NCBI GenBank assembly: GCA_009193035.1
Contig: SWDT01000152.1
Location: 124,001-188,000, forward strand
Length of the DNA: 64,000 nt
Origin: Halicephalobus mephisto
Lineage: Eukaryota > Nematoda > Chromadorea > Rhabditida > Panagrolaimidae
Direction: 5' to 3'
Of the stretch, positions 48,940 to 61,578 are shown piece by piece. The translations under genes and the position numbers were made by a program. The first letter of the stretch is position 1, and each line of letters opens with the position of its first letter. Under the pieces are notes generated by a model that had not been told where the DNA came from, did no database searches, and saw only the letters and a list, made by a program, of their open reading frames with translations.

Positions 48940-51011
48940 TAAGGCTGATTATTGACGCCTAAATGTTCACATTTCGAAGTATTTTGTAATTTAAAGTACA
49001 CGTTACGGTAGATTACGGTAATTTATCAAACACATTGAATGGATCAAGGAAAGACGTGCCGGAAAGTGATATATCCTGCGAAAGATAAATTTGTATTTCC
49101 AAAAAAGGAACATCGCTTTTGGCATTTAGTTTACTATTTTACCACATGGAAATGAAGCACTGGTCGATTTGGTACTTCCCTGTTGTTGAAAAAAGATTGC
49201 TGTTGTTCGAGATACGCAGGCGCTAAAGAAATATTCTCCACTATTTCTCAATTCTCTGCTCAACTGCCCAGTTTAATATATAGGGCGTTTGTCACAGCGC
49301 TGGCGTCTGTATTGGGCGGAGAGAAATGGGGGACCGCGTGCGCATTCTAGTTGTTTATTTATTGATTTCAAATATCATCAAAAATTTAACAATTTTACCA
49401 TAATTTTACCACTAATTTCCAATACTGAAATTCACCGATCCTTTCCGAATGCAATACTTACAACGTTTTCATTACCGAACTACAAGAAGCGAACATTTAT
49501 AAATCAAAGATGGACAAGAAAGACACGTGTAGGGTACGGTAGTAGAAAAGAACAAGAAAGACGCGCATGATGCAGCTGTGGTCTTCTCTGTAACTGCAAA
49601 AAGAAAAAGAGAACGAGCGGTCTCCTTAGTCGAGGAGGGCAGCCGGAGGGCGGGCGACGAACGGCGCGAAATGATCAAACTCCAATTAATATTATCACTT
49701 GGCAAACTGTGACATCTATCATAAAGTGCTCACTCGATGGTAGTTTCGAGAATCCATATATCAATTATTACAAATGGCAATTGTAAAGCATGTGTTAATT
49801 AACGAGGTAATTAAGAACAATGTAAATGATCATGAAAAAAAGCTGGTAATATTAAAGTTGGTTTTTCGCAGTCGGATGACTGTCCATAATTGCCGAAATG
49901 GACATGGTGGACGAACCGTCCATTTCGAGCGGATACCTGTTTGCCTCTCTGGTAAAAAGAACGCGCAAGGCCTTTACACCAAGATTTGCTCCTCAGCCGG
50001 TTATTCCTTTGGTTGGGTCCCGATCACTACGCGGCAATGTCTATTGAGATACAGGACAGATTTGTTAGAAGCGTGACTTCAGGGGCGGGAAACGGAATTC
50101 ATTAAAGACACTTGACTCCGAAACACGTACTGGTTCGGAAAACGTCTCAGAAGCAAATTTCACAGGACAGTTAAAATCCTCTGACTAGTAATTGCCGGTT
50201 CAGGAGATTTAGACGAGTACGAAGTTAGAGGTAAGAAGTGAGCTATATAAGACTATAACACTAGTGCATTCGTCAAATTTGCTTTGGCACCTCATGCCAG
50301 GTGTCTCGTGGCTGAGATACAGGGAAAGACCACTTCGTAAGTCGATAGCAATGTTTAATATCTAACTTCGGAAATTTAAATTCTCTGAAGTCTATCTGTC
50401 CACTCGCAGGGCACTTAGTTGAAAGGGTTCAGATAGGGCCTAAAAAGCGTTTAAATTTGAATTTTCTATGTACTATTAACTTTTCCTTTTCCTGGTTCTA
50501 AGTTTGAAAATCTAAATTCAAATTTCCGGACATCCTGGATCTCACAAAGAAAAACATGCTACTCAAAGTGATCTTTCGAGGTCAACCATATCAACTCGAG
50601 GACTTTGAAAAGTACATTCAAAACTTCATAAAGTACTACTGGAGATTTTTCTGAAACACGGAAGTATAAAAATCTGTAGCTTTAGGTCCTCATTTTTTCT
50701 TATTTCTGGTTACTTTTCTGAAAGATGAATTAAATAGCTTCAATGGATGTAAGAATACATCAAACTAGAAAGTAAAATTATTGAAATTATTAGAGAAAAA
50801 TGAGCAATTTCAAAATAACTAATCGATAAATTGCGAAATCGAAATGATAGTTCTTATCTTTTTTGTCAATTTTAAATATAAAATTTTCACATGACTTTTG
50901 TTTCAGAAGAGCATTTAATAAAAAACTGAACACAGGTTTTGGGTAGATATCCAATAAGTCATAATTTTTTTCAAAAAGCCACTTCGGATAAAGCACTTTT
51001 TTATCAACTCA

Positions 51012-51090
51012 TTGGACCTGAATAGTGCCTGGAAATCCGAGCTTTGGATACTATCTTGCCATTCTCTTGTGGTTCGAAGAATGTAAATGC
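51012..51090. repeat. Diverged copy of the ATAGTGTC hairpin element
   Basis: ACCTGAATAGTGCCTGGAAAT followed by GATACTATC and then TTGTGGTTCGAAGAATGT matches, with substitutions, the order of words in the copy at 52826–52915. The internal hairpin is imperfect here. Confidence 0.5.
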
Positions 51091-52825
51091 TTTGACAAAA
51101 ACACATCGTTCTGACTTTCCATGTATCATTTATGTATTTAGATGAATTGTAAGCATAACATGACGGAAATAATGAGCTACTAATGAAATAAAAGAAAATT
51201 TGGAATTTGTAAATACGTGAGAAATTTAAGTTTCACAACTATTAAAAGGTAAAACACAACTATACACTGGCCTGGAACTTGTGTGAACTCAACTGCTTCT
51301 ATTCCTGCCAATATATCGTAGATTCCAGTAAGTGGTCCGCTACAAAAAGAGATATATCAAAACCACCCAAAAGTAGGGAACTTATAAATCTACTGCCAAA
51401 GAAATTAATGGTTCAGAAGCCAGAGTCAGGCAGATTTTTCGTGAAAGAGTAGAGACTTAGTTTTCTACAAAAAATTAAAAAATTAGCAATGCATTTTCAG
51501 GAAACTTCCAAACTCTATCAAATCTGCAAAAAAAGTCCAGAACAAGTGCAAGGTCAATATGCTTATTTGAACTGTCAATAGTTGTCGTCAAAGTCCTCAT
51601 CTCAAGGTATCGAAAATGAATAGGTAGAATTTCTGGAATTCTCTTCAAAAATAACCTTCGATTAGGAGAAATTAAAAAACATGCAATTTAAACTATTCAC
51701 GATTCATTCCGGTTTTCACTTCTAAAGTTATCCTTTCTGATAAAAGGATTAACTTTGGTGACTCCGGTACATACATTATTGCCATGATATATAGAAAAGA
51801 TGCCCAAATTTATACAAACATCCTGTCAATGGTAGTTTAGTGTGATGTAATAGAATTTCACCTCAATTTTAAGTTTAAACTTGCTCTTACTACCTATAAA
51901 ATTAATGACAAAACTGAACGTTTTCTTTAAAAGAAATTTGTTTTTTCAGGAGCGACACCAACAACGAAACTCGTCTTGTAATAAGACAATAAGATGATTC
52001 ATGACAGTAAACACACTAGAAAATGGTTTGACAAAAATAAAACTTTGTCCTATCTTGGCTCATGCATTCTCCAGATTTCAGTCCAAAACAGCATTTGCAG
52101 CATTAAATTTCAGGAGTTACCCGAGGATGAACATTAACGTGGTGATTTAAAACCTATCATTAAGTATTGGAAGAACCTACCTCAAGAAACCATAGGTGAT
52201 ATAGTCAACGACTGACAAGAATTGGGAATGACTGACAACAATGGGAGTTACCGTGGGCTTCAGATGCGACTCACGTTCTCTTCTAGCACTCGATCGGCAG
52301 GGTCTCTTCACCACGGATTCACCTCGAATAAACACGTCTCGCGAACGGCAGCACGCGAAAAGGAGATTAAACTCCATATATCACATGAACTCGAGATCAC
52401 CCGGCAAATTCATATATTGACTTGTCCCACACGTTCGGCTAATTTCAGCGCCAAATTCCACTCGCACCTGAGGAAACATGTGAGTTCTCATGATTTTCAG
52501 GATTTCGTGACAAGAGTTCGCTGTGTGTCCCGCGACGGGAACAAAACCCGTTATCGATAATCTCGTTATGATCGTTGCCTAAAAATATACATGATATCAA
52601 TATATACTTTTGTCATAAGAGCCAACGTCATCTACTGAATTTCATTATATTCAATGGTAAAAAGTCTTTTTAGTGTAGTTTACGAACAATTCAATATAAC
52701 CTTATCATCCAAGTCATCAAATTATTCATAATTTTTAGAGAAAACATCACTCATAATTTTCTCGAAACATTCTATGTTCAGAAAATTCAACAATCTGAAT
52801 TATTATTTTTTTTATTTTTGCAACT

Positions 52826-52915
52826 TGAGGAACCTGGATAGTGTCCGAGAAATGCGGAAATACGAGTGTTCTCGACACTATCATTTCCTATTGTAGTTCA
52901 AAGAACATGGGTGGT
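52826..52915. repeat. ATAGTGTC hairpin element, best copy
   Basis: Arms GATAGTGTCCGAGA (52837–52850) and TCTCGACACTATC (52870–52882) are complementary with one gap, around a 19-bp spacer. The flank TTGTAGTTCAAAGAACAT is shared with the copy at 51012–51090. Confidence 0.6.
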
Positions 52916-52989
52916 GTTTGAAAATTTCCAAAAAATGTTTTGTTCATATCATAACTAGTCAATCATTGCAATGCGTGTTTTAGATAAGG

Positions 52990-53266
52990 ATATTAAGATA
53001 TATTCTAGGTAACTTTGGACTTTTTTGTATGAAGACCCGGTACAGAAATCTAGAAGTGCTTAAATTTGGGTAGAAAGTATGTAGAATGGAGTAATGGGAC
53101 CTGTAGATTCTGAATCTGGTGCCAGAAGTAGGGGTTAGCCTTCATAATCCGGAGATTCAGAATCTATAGGTCTCATTGCCTCATTTTGCATATTTTTATC
53201 CAAATTTAAAGATTTCTAAATTCCTGTGCCGAAAAACCCAAAATTACGTAGAATGCGTCTTAATAG
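52990..53266. repeat. Long imperfect palindrome (foldback or MITE-like element)
   Basis: The left arm (about 52990–53119) and right arm (about 53149–53266) are reverse complements of each other at roughly four of five positions by eye, with a spacer of about 29 bp. Matching blocks include TATTAAG…ATTCTA.GTAA.TTTGG at the outer ends, TTAAATTTGG midway, and GACCT.TAGATTCTGAATCT at the centre. A single-stranded copy would fold into a hairpin of about 120 bp. Confidence 0.7.
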
Positions 53267-56200
53267 TGTCGTTTTGAGAGAATTGTTAAATTTTTAAGAT
53301 TTCTTCATTTATCCGGAAAATGGAAATGTATAAAAATGTTTCATTCTTTCGTCATTCGGCCTTGAACTTTCAACTTTCAGTTTATAATGATGAGACATAT
53401 TTGGTTTTTTTGAACATACCCATTTTCTTTATTTTACAGAAATATTAATTTTAATGATTAAAAACGACAAAATTTTCCTTTAAATGTTATTAGCTTTGGA
53501 CAACCCATTAGCAGCGATTTGAAATCATTTGTTGAATTTAATTATTACAATAGAATGGTTTCATTGGTTCCAAAAGTGCACAACTGTTGAATTTTTATAT
53601 TTTTTGATTCAAGTTTGCTTTTACATTTTTCTTAGCTCCATTGTCCCACGACTAAGATGTAATGATCGATATTGCTGTAAATGTCATTTCTCCAATTTCC
53701 CCTGTTGCTAATTGCAGTACTTTTGTCCGAATCTTCCAGTTCTCGAGTCTGCGGAACCCTCAACGTGGTGTTATTTCAAGGTTCAGTACGGTAGTCAAAA
53801 TGAAAATGTATGAGGTCATATTGTCGAGATTAGTTTTTCCTCTAATTGTAGGGCGCTGCTTTCTCCCACGTTCCCCAAAGGAAGACGGAAATAAGGTCGT
53901 GCTGGTGACTTATTAGTTGAAGATTCCTCAAGTATTCGTCTAAATATGTCAATCGCAAACACTTGCTTCTCGTATTTCTGAGCATTTAATTAAGTCTTCA
54001 GGATGCTTATAACACAATTTTACTCGCTATTTTTCTTTTCCAAAAAGATAATTCTGCAGCTGTAGATTGGACCGCATTGTTTTATAACTCTCGTTTAATT
54101 TGGCCATATACGACGAGGATGGTTTTCCCATTTCTCAAAGGATTGCCGGAACACCTCCTTCTTCTCGTATGACATGAGAAGCCAATTACTCAAATATCTG
54201 AAAACCGATTCGTTGGCATCTTAGCTTGCTAACTTTTTGTCTTGGTTGCTTTATCGCTTGGAGCCCCTGGCAAGTCCCTGGGGGAATCCTTACCTGACTC
54301 TTAATGCTCCGTCTGTCCGCCTTGTTTTTTAACTTACCACCATTTACGTCAATGAGGTATTTCTTGAGGTTCTGATTTTTGTATAAGTTGACGCGATTCC
54401 CTTGAATCCATTTTCAGTACCATTTCTGCCCAAAGGTCTGTAATTACGTAGCAGTAAATTCCATTACCTTTTGATTGTCTTCTGGATCAGTCGTTTTTGT
54501 CATAAAGTCTCCGGTCCATTTTTTGTTTTCTTATTGGTCGGAAATTGTATGTGATGATTCTCGTTTTCATGTCCCGGCGCCTCATAAAGAATAGATTTAC
54601 CCAAGTGAACTGCCTCGATACTGTATAATCCCGAAAGGAGAATCAATCCACAGGAACGGATTTATACTTCTTTTGTCGCTAATTAGCCGACACGAATGCT
54701 CCGGTATTCATGATCCGTTTTCTATTGTTCAATTTATTCGGTTCAATTGTCTCGACCTTTCTGTAGACTCCCAACTTGTGTAGATTCTTCAAAGAAAAGC
54801 CAAAGCTAACCTTGTTTGACCAAAAGAGTGGGTCAATCAAGCGTCCGCTCAAGTTCGCTCATCCAGAGGCAACGGAGCTCAATCAGCTTAATGCTTTCTT
54901 TTTGCATAGTAAATGAAGATGTCCGTTTTCGGAGAGGTGCCATCCCTCGTCTACCTTGCTATTGCTTATTCCACAGCGGACTCTAATTCGAATATGAAGC
55001 TCCTTAGTCTTGTGTGGTTCTCGTCTCCAACCCACAGTACTCCACAACATCGATTTTCCCAAAAATTGTAATATTCTTCAGGTTGTTTTTATCCGTAAGA
55101 GATGTTCCCGAATTCATTCTATATTTGCACTTGCTTTTTCTTTCATTCTAAAATTTGGTTCCTGTCAATCAAAAACGAGGGTGGCAAGTTTATTTAAGGT
55201 CAGGTGCTGGATTGGTCCAATTACAACGCTTTCTTCGGCTTAGCTTCGGATCAAGTTGTGTTTATAAACAGTTTAGACCGCGTTCACCTTCTAGTAATTG
55301 GATCCTTGACGTTCGCGCATCGGATGCAACAGTTGTCTTTGTTTGAGGACAAAAGATAGATTACTCTTTTCTTGCCCCCTTCTATTTTTATATTGTCAGA
55401 GTTATTATTTAAAAAACATTCTAACGGCCCGAAACGATTTCCGACAGAGAAGTACTTTAATAATCAGAGCACGTCGAAGTGTGTCGTCGTTGCTGGTTGA
55501 GGCAACGTGGCTCAGGAAAGAGCGCTTAATAACGGAATCAATTGTGCTCTCTTTCCCTGTCTACACAATTTCAAAAAACGGAAGGGATACAGGTATGGAA
55601 AGACTTGGGTCCTGTTCTGTCTAAGCTGGTTGATCGTCAACCGCACATGAATCTTTTGATACGCTCCGTTAAAGCCCAGATGATCAACCAGATTGCTTCT
55701 GTCCATTTTATATCCGAAAGAATCCTCTTGTTAACTGCCGATTACGGTAAAAGTGAGCAATCAAGGGCGGAAAAGATTTTTGACAGACATAATTTTGGGA
55801 GTTATTGAAAATTTGAAAAGGGAGTGGACCGAAAGTGTGAAAGAGCTCCAATCGAGGTCGCCGTTGTTCCTTGATACAACCTCATGATTTCGACCGTGTT
55901 TATGCCTTTTCCCGGAAAGCCAATTGGCTCGCGCGACTCCATACTGAATAGTCATCAATTAGCACTCTGCCGAATTCAGCAACAACTGTATAGTTGTTTC
56001 TTTTCAATTTCCCTCAGATTTCCCGCACAACGGAATTCTGCTAGCCTTCGAATCATCCGTTATTATAATTGCTCAAGTCCGAGTTTGATTTCAAGGTCTC
56101 AGCTTATTCGCTGCGCCAATTTGGAGCAAATTGCCGTGGTCAGCGTGTCAATTCAAGGACGGTTATTTTAACAAAAAATAATAAGCAACATAGCATGCAA

Positions 56201-58581
56201 GGATATCAGTGTGTGTGACTACAGTAAGATGGGATTTCTTTAGAGGCCTTTTTCATTCACGGAAGTAAGGAATATCCCCTTGGCACGGGCTGAAACCGAT
56301 ACCCTTTGTCCCTTTCGAGTAGAAACTTGCATTCAAAGAAACCGGAAGAATGGCCTCAATTGACTCAAGTGTTGCGATTTATTCATTGTTCGCGTGCGAT
56401 CAGTCATTCTTGACGAACGAGGATGTCACAAATCCCTCCATGATCTTCCGCATAATAACTACTTTCTTTCCAAGACGATTAACGAAAAATACGGACAATA
56501 TGGTCTCGTCCTCAGAATCCCTTATTTATTTTTCCAAATGAAGATGATCACCAATTCTGGTCCTTTTCTAAAAAGAAGACCAACTTGATGGATGATGACT
56601 TTTGGTTATTTAGCCCAATTCAGCTTGTGTCTACTTTTCGTTTCTTCCATCCAACTTGAGACGAATTTTCTCCAGAGGATGCCACAGAGAACCCATCTGG
56701 CGATAAGTTTTAGGCAGTAAAACTTCTCCTCATTACGCCCGCAGCGAGACCGTGAAATAGAAAAGCATTCGGAGGCACCAATGAGTCTTGCAAGCATTCA
56801 ACTCGTCTTTCTTGGATTCTGGTGTCCAATATTTGCCTAAAAACAATTAACACATTTCTTTTTCCGTTTTAAAAGCTAGGTTTCTGAAGGAAAAGCAGCT
56901 CATCTTCCCTTTTGACGCTGCTTGCTTGTTGTCGCTTGATTGCGCACCTGTTCATCTTCGTTCAGGTCGTACAGCTCTCGCCAGCTTCAAAAGGAGTGGT
57001 TCCGAGCCTAATCCACTGCTGGAAATCCAAGAAGGACAAAAAGGAAGCGCCAGGATGAAAAGATGAGCAATCTCCGCTTCTTACCTGCTTTTATTTTCCT
57101 CTTTGTGTTTTTTCGTTGCTAATTGCCGTGCACAAAAGGGTCGTTTGAGGGCAATCTTTTCTCTGAATTCGTTTTCGATTTTCCATCCTGGAAATGTTTT
57201 TATAAAAGGCGCAAAAGAATTTGATACTCGAAGAATGTTTATAAAATAAATATTCTTATAAACAAACAGAAATCAGTTGTCAACTTAAATTGCTCATTTT
57301 CCGTCTACCGTATTTTCTTCTTTTTAAGAATTGTATGTCCGTTTCTAAGACAGCGCTGATTCGCTCTTTTCTGCTTTGTTCCTTTTCTTCAGGCGAGTCT
57401 CTCGTAAATGGTTGGCTGCGTCTTGTTCGCGTTTGTTGCAGTATGTCTCTGGATTGCCATCTCAAATACAGAATCTATTTTCTGTTCTCAAGTGTTCTTT
57501 ATGCAAATTCCAGCGGATTAGACGGTCTTCATCATTAAAGGTGAATGAAGCCTCAAACTTGAGATTAGTACTTTCTCCAAGCGCACCTCTTAGAGTCCAA
57601 TTCCCTTAATGACGTGTATCGTCAACCTGACGCGAGTGCTGCACCGCTTCCTCCCTTCTTTGTGTAATCGACAAAGATGATCCGTTGTGTTCCGTGGACA
57701 GAACTTGAAATTCGTCTGTAGCAAATCCGGTGGAAAACAAGAAAGGCGGAGCAAGAGGAACCTGTGGAATTTTACTCCCTTTAACTCATTTTGGGAGAAT
57801 ATGCCCTTGAGTGTCTATCCTACTGTTTCCATCAAACTAAGGCCTTTTTCCGTTTTTGACTAGTCCCGAACACGGGAGCTCATCTCCCATTTCGTGAAAA
57901 GGAGGTGGGGCCGCCCATCTTTCCGGTGTCACAGTCGCTGCTTTCTAAGGTCAGCCTTATGCTGCCAGTCACCTCTCCTCTCTTCCGCTTGGAAGACGAG
58001 CTTCTCCCTTTTCTGTTTACGGTAACTCAAGGAATTGGGGCTGTTGATGTGGAGAAATAGACTTGTTTTTCCATGATTCCCTCAGTCGCAATGACCAAGC
58101 TTCAGTTTTGGAAACTTCTTATGGGATTACAGCAGTCCTTTTGATTATCGGTTGAGTGAATTGGGAAAAGAGGAGCGGATTAAAATTCAAAGAGACGCGT
58201 GAAAGACGTAGAACGCGATTCTTCTCTAGACAGATCAGTTTCCTCGTATTGGCCCATGGAAGTTTGTTTCCGTCAAGTCCCACTGCCACGTCGCTTCCCG
58301 TAGCAACTCGTCTTCGAGCGAGCTACGGTTTCCTTCGTCTCATTTGCATAATTCCTCGGGAGAAATAACTCTCTTTACGTCCAAGTTTCCACGATATATA
58401 GAATAATAATACGTCCCGAGAACAGTTTATTATTTTCCAATCGAAAGAGCAAGTTACGTATTTCAGTCCGTTGCTATTAAGTTCTTGTTCTACATTCGTT
58501 GAGACTTGAACACGTGCCGACTTTAGGGTATCTGTTCTTGAAATCTTAAACGTTAATTTTTTGAATATTTTAGCGTGGTCC
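53267..58581. other. Intergenic upstream of the Prospero gene
   Basis: About 5.3 kb with no gene I recognise. The plus strand is conspicuously T-rich over A in much of 54–58.5 kb (a hand count of 57361–57480 gives about three times as many T as A), and it is less AT-rich than the preceding tract. It is the natural place for pros-1 regulatory elements or non-coding 5' exons. Confidence 0.4.
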
Positions 58582-61065
58582 ATGTCTTCTGGAGGTCTTG
58601 CTCCTCAGCAACCACCAGTGACTAACCTTGTACCGCTCTTCACCGAGACTTCAAACAACTCAGCAACCACTTTTGGCAATATTTTCTCGAATAACACCAA
58701 CTTTAACCTTCAACACATTCTTGCTGCCGCTGTAAATTCCCAACGTGCTAAGCTCAAACGTTGTCGTCAGCGAGTTGACGCCGGAGAACCACGGAATTCG
58801 TATCAGGTGAGTGATTCATCTCTGAGTACTTTTAATCTCCATTTTACAGAATCAAATGAAAATGAACGGATTTAAGAGAGAACGGTCCGTTTCTGCTCCT
58901 AGCGAAAACGGTTTCAATGTGAAGATTGCCGAATGTGAAAATAATTCTGAAGATATTCCTTCAAAACGATCAAAACAAGATGTTATTGATGATGAAAACA
59001 CGTTCGCTGACGAAATGGACCAAAAGGAAATCGATGAGATGTTGGAACAAGATGAACAACAAGGTGAAATCCCGGAATCTGATAATGTATGTCATTCTAA
59101 CAACAGTGCAACGTCCAATTCTTCTTCTCGTCGAAAAAGCTTCCATCCTCAGCGACAGGTGACCGATAATAACGATCTTGCTGAAGATCCCGAATTTGCC
59201 AACGAAAGTAAGTTCTCTTGTTTGATTACAATTGTCGTGAAAGAGATCCTCAAACACAATGGGACAGTAATTTTCCGCTTCTGTAAGCATCGAGGAAGAA
59301 ATCGCGTTCCTTTCTTCCAGATTGGCTTCTGCTCGGAGATACAAAAGAGCTGGCGCACCGGAAACGAGGATTGGATTAGCTGATCTAAGACGATCATTCG
59401 CGTTAATATGGTTTCTCACTAAAGACAGTAGTTTCAGCGGCAGAAATGGAGGAAAATTCGATTGTTGGGGAAAACGGATCACCATCCCCGGGTGCTGAAG
59501 ATGAAAACGAAGAATCGTCGCAAAACCCAGTCCAAAGTGGCAATTCAAACTACCTTTTGAATATGATGAGCATGCTTCCTCCTCCATTGAACAATTTCAA
59601 CAGTGGAGGAACCAGTAAACTTCAAGAATTGCTTGAAGCTCAAAGAAGAATTCAGATAAACAATCAAGAGTCCAATCAAAAAGAGTCTAATCCTGCTGAG
59701 AAAATCCCATCTTTGTCGCAATTCCATCAAATGCAACATCAAGAAGTGAATCAAAGTATCTTGCGATTGATGCAGAATCTCAAGGAGGAAATTGGGACTG
59801 CAATAGACAAAGTCGTCTCTGAGTACAGAACCCGTGAAGTCAGGGCTTTCATGGAGAGAATGCTCAAGACAGTGGCCTTCACTTCTGAGATGCAGCAGCA
59901 GATGCAAGACATGAAGCAGCAACAACAGAGAATCGCCGCCGCAGCTGCTGCTTCCTTCTTGATGCCCAAGTCTGTGAATCCAATGTACAGCAGTTCTACG
60001 TCTTCAGGAGTCCCTTCCTTCACAAATCCGGCCGTCAGCAACTTCTTAGCAGCTGCTGCCGCTGCAAATCAAAGCAATACCAGCACTAGTTGTAGTAACA
60101 GTATCTTCCCGACACCTCAAAGTCTTGCCAATCTTTCTGCTATGGGGAGTTCTCTCGGTCAAAATTCACTTTTGATGGCTGGCAACAATGCGAATGACTG
60201 TTCCTTGAGGAAAAAAAGATCAAAGGTTACAGACTCGCTCAGGGTTAACAAAACGGGGATTGTGCGGGACACTTCGAGTTCTCTTCCGGCGAGCGAAAGA
60301 TCCAGTCCCCTCGCAAACAGTTATTTTCCGCCGACGATGGTCTCCCATCCTCTGTACAATGGTCCGAACTTCGGTACAGATGATTTGGGAGAATCTGCTG
60401 AGAATTCTGACAGCTTCAGTGATTGTGGTCCTTATGACGGAAATTACGCTCAAAGGTAAATTTCGAAGTTGTCTGTATCAATAATATTGAATTCAAGATT
60501 TAGCTCTACACTCACACCAATCCACTTACGGAAAGCCAAACTCATGTTCTTTTACACCCGTTATCCGAGTTCCTCCTTACTGAAGTCTTACTTCCCGGAC
60601 ATTCGCTTCAATAAGAACAACACTGCCCAACTAGTCAAATGGTTTTCCAACTTTCGGTGAGTCTGTGGTCACTTGCATGTATGAATCTTACTTTCAGGGA
60701 ATTCTTTTACATGCAAATGGAAAAGTACGCCAAACAAGCCCTTGCCGAAGGGATCGAGCACAGAAGTCAAATCGTAGTTACAGAAGATTCGGAAATTTAC
60801 AAAACACTAAATCAACATTACAATCGTAATAATCTCTTTCCGGTATGTAAACAGATTTGTAATATCCCTTATGGAAGGATTTTAGCCCCCGCCTAGGCTC
60901 AGAACCGTAATCGAAGAAACTTTGCGGGAATTCTTCACTGCTCTCCAACAAGGACGAGACGCTGAACCTTCGTGGAAGAAGGCGATCTACAAAATCATCA
61001 ACCAGATGGACGACCCCATCCCCGAACATTTCAAGCACCCAAGTTTCATGAATTCCTTAGAGTAA
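58582..61065 (+). CDS. pros-1: Prospero-family homeodomain transcription factor
   Basis: Prospero/Prox proteins are atypical homeodomain regulators. In C. elegans PROS-1 (CEH-26) acts in excretory canal and glia. Exons are 58582–58806, 58850–59207, 59438–60455, 60504–60656, 60698–60842 and 60886–61065. The combined homeo-Prospero domain is unmistakable: [47 protein letters not shown]-type helix, [29 protein letters not shown], and EHFKHPSFM before the stop, with no long tail, as in Prox1. Upstream are an [20 protein letters not shown] motif shared with Prox proteins, acidic and Ser-rich regions, and Gln and Ala runs at about 59890–60070. An acceptor-like ATATTTTAG lies nine bases before the ATG. 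Confidence 0.94.
59208..59437 (+). other. pros-1: Open intron in pros-1
   Basis: The donor AA|GTAAGT and acceptor GTTTCAG bound a 230-bp intron, the longest in this gene. The exon-2 frame stays open for 57 codons (58 counting the split codon) into it before a TGA at 59381–59383. Retention would give a protein without the homeo-Prospero domain. Confidence 0.6.
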
Positions 61066-61578
61066 ATCCAAAGCGGAGTCGACAGGACATCCGCGCTATC
61101 TTCGAGAGAAAACCGTAAGCGCCTCTGATGCGAAGTGCACAATCTAAATTCATCTTCAGTTTATTCTAATCACTCATCATTTGTATCTCTTCAGATATTG
61201 TAATGAAACATTTTAATCACGTACGAATCAGTGAATAAATTACTAACATTAGTCGTTTCGCAGAGGATTTTTAGGAAAGAGACGCTGGGGTTTCGCAACG
61301 AAAATAGAGCGGCCGCCTGCAGACCGCCCGTCATCCGTTGTCAATGCTCTTTTATTGTTCATAAATTTGTCAATCAGCTTGCGTTACTTACTACATACTA
61401 TTGTTTTCGGAATTGATGTACCTCCGGTTTTTACCAAAATCATATATGACCAACTGATAAATGTGGAAAGTTACTGATATTCCAATTTATCTAATTATAT
61501 CGCGTGACGAGTATTGATTACCCATTTGTGTATAACTTTATACAATTCCAGCTGGTTTAATACCGCTTCGAACTAAAC

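Larger units (their letters stand above)
48816..52989. other. Intergenic, cbp-1-proximal part of a 9.8-kb gene-free region
   Basis: This holds the cbp-1 upstream region and long AT-rich DNA. It contains the stem-loop at 48908, a GC-richer patch at about 49520–49680, and two copies of the small hairpin family (51012–51090 and 52826–52915). No gene is supported. Confidence 0.4.

Noticed and set aside
48767..48955. 62-codon plus-strand frame upstream of cbp-1
   Set aside because: It overlaps the cbp-1 first exon antisense and the stem-loop. No partner exon or similarity is seen.
49540..49690. Charged open frame in the GC-richer patch upstream of cbp-1
   Set aside because: It has no start in good context, no motif, and the opposite strand is equally open.
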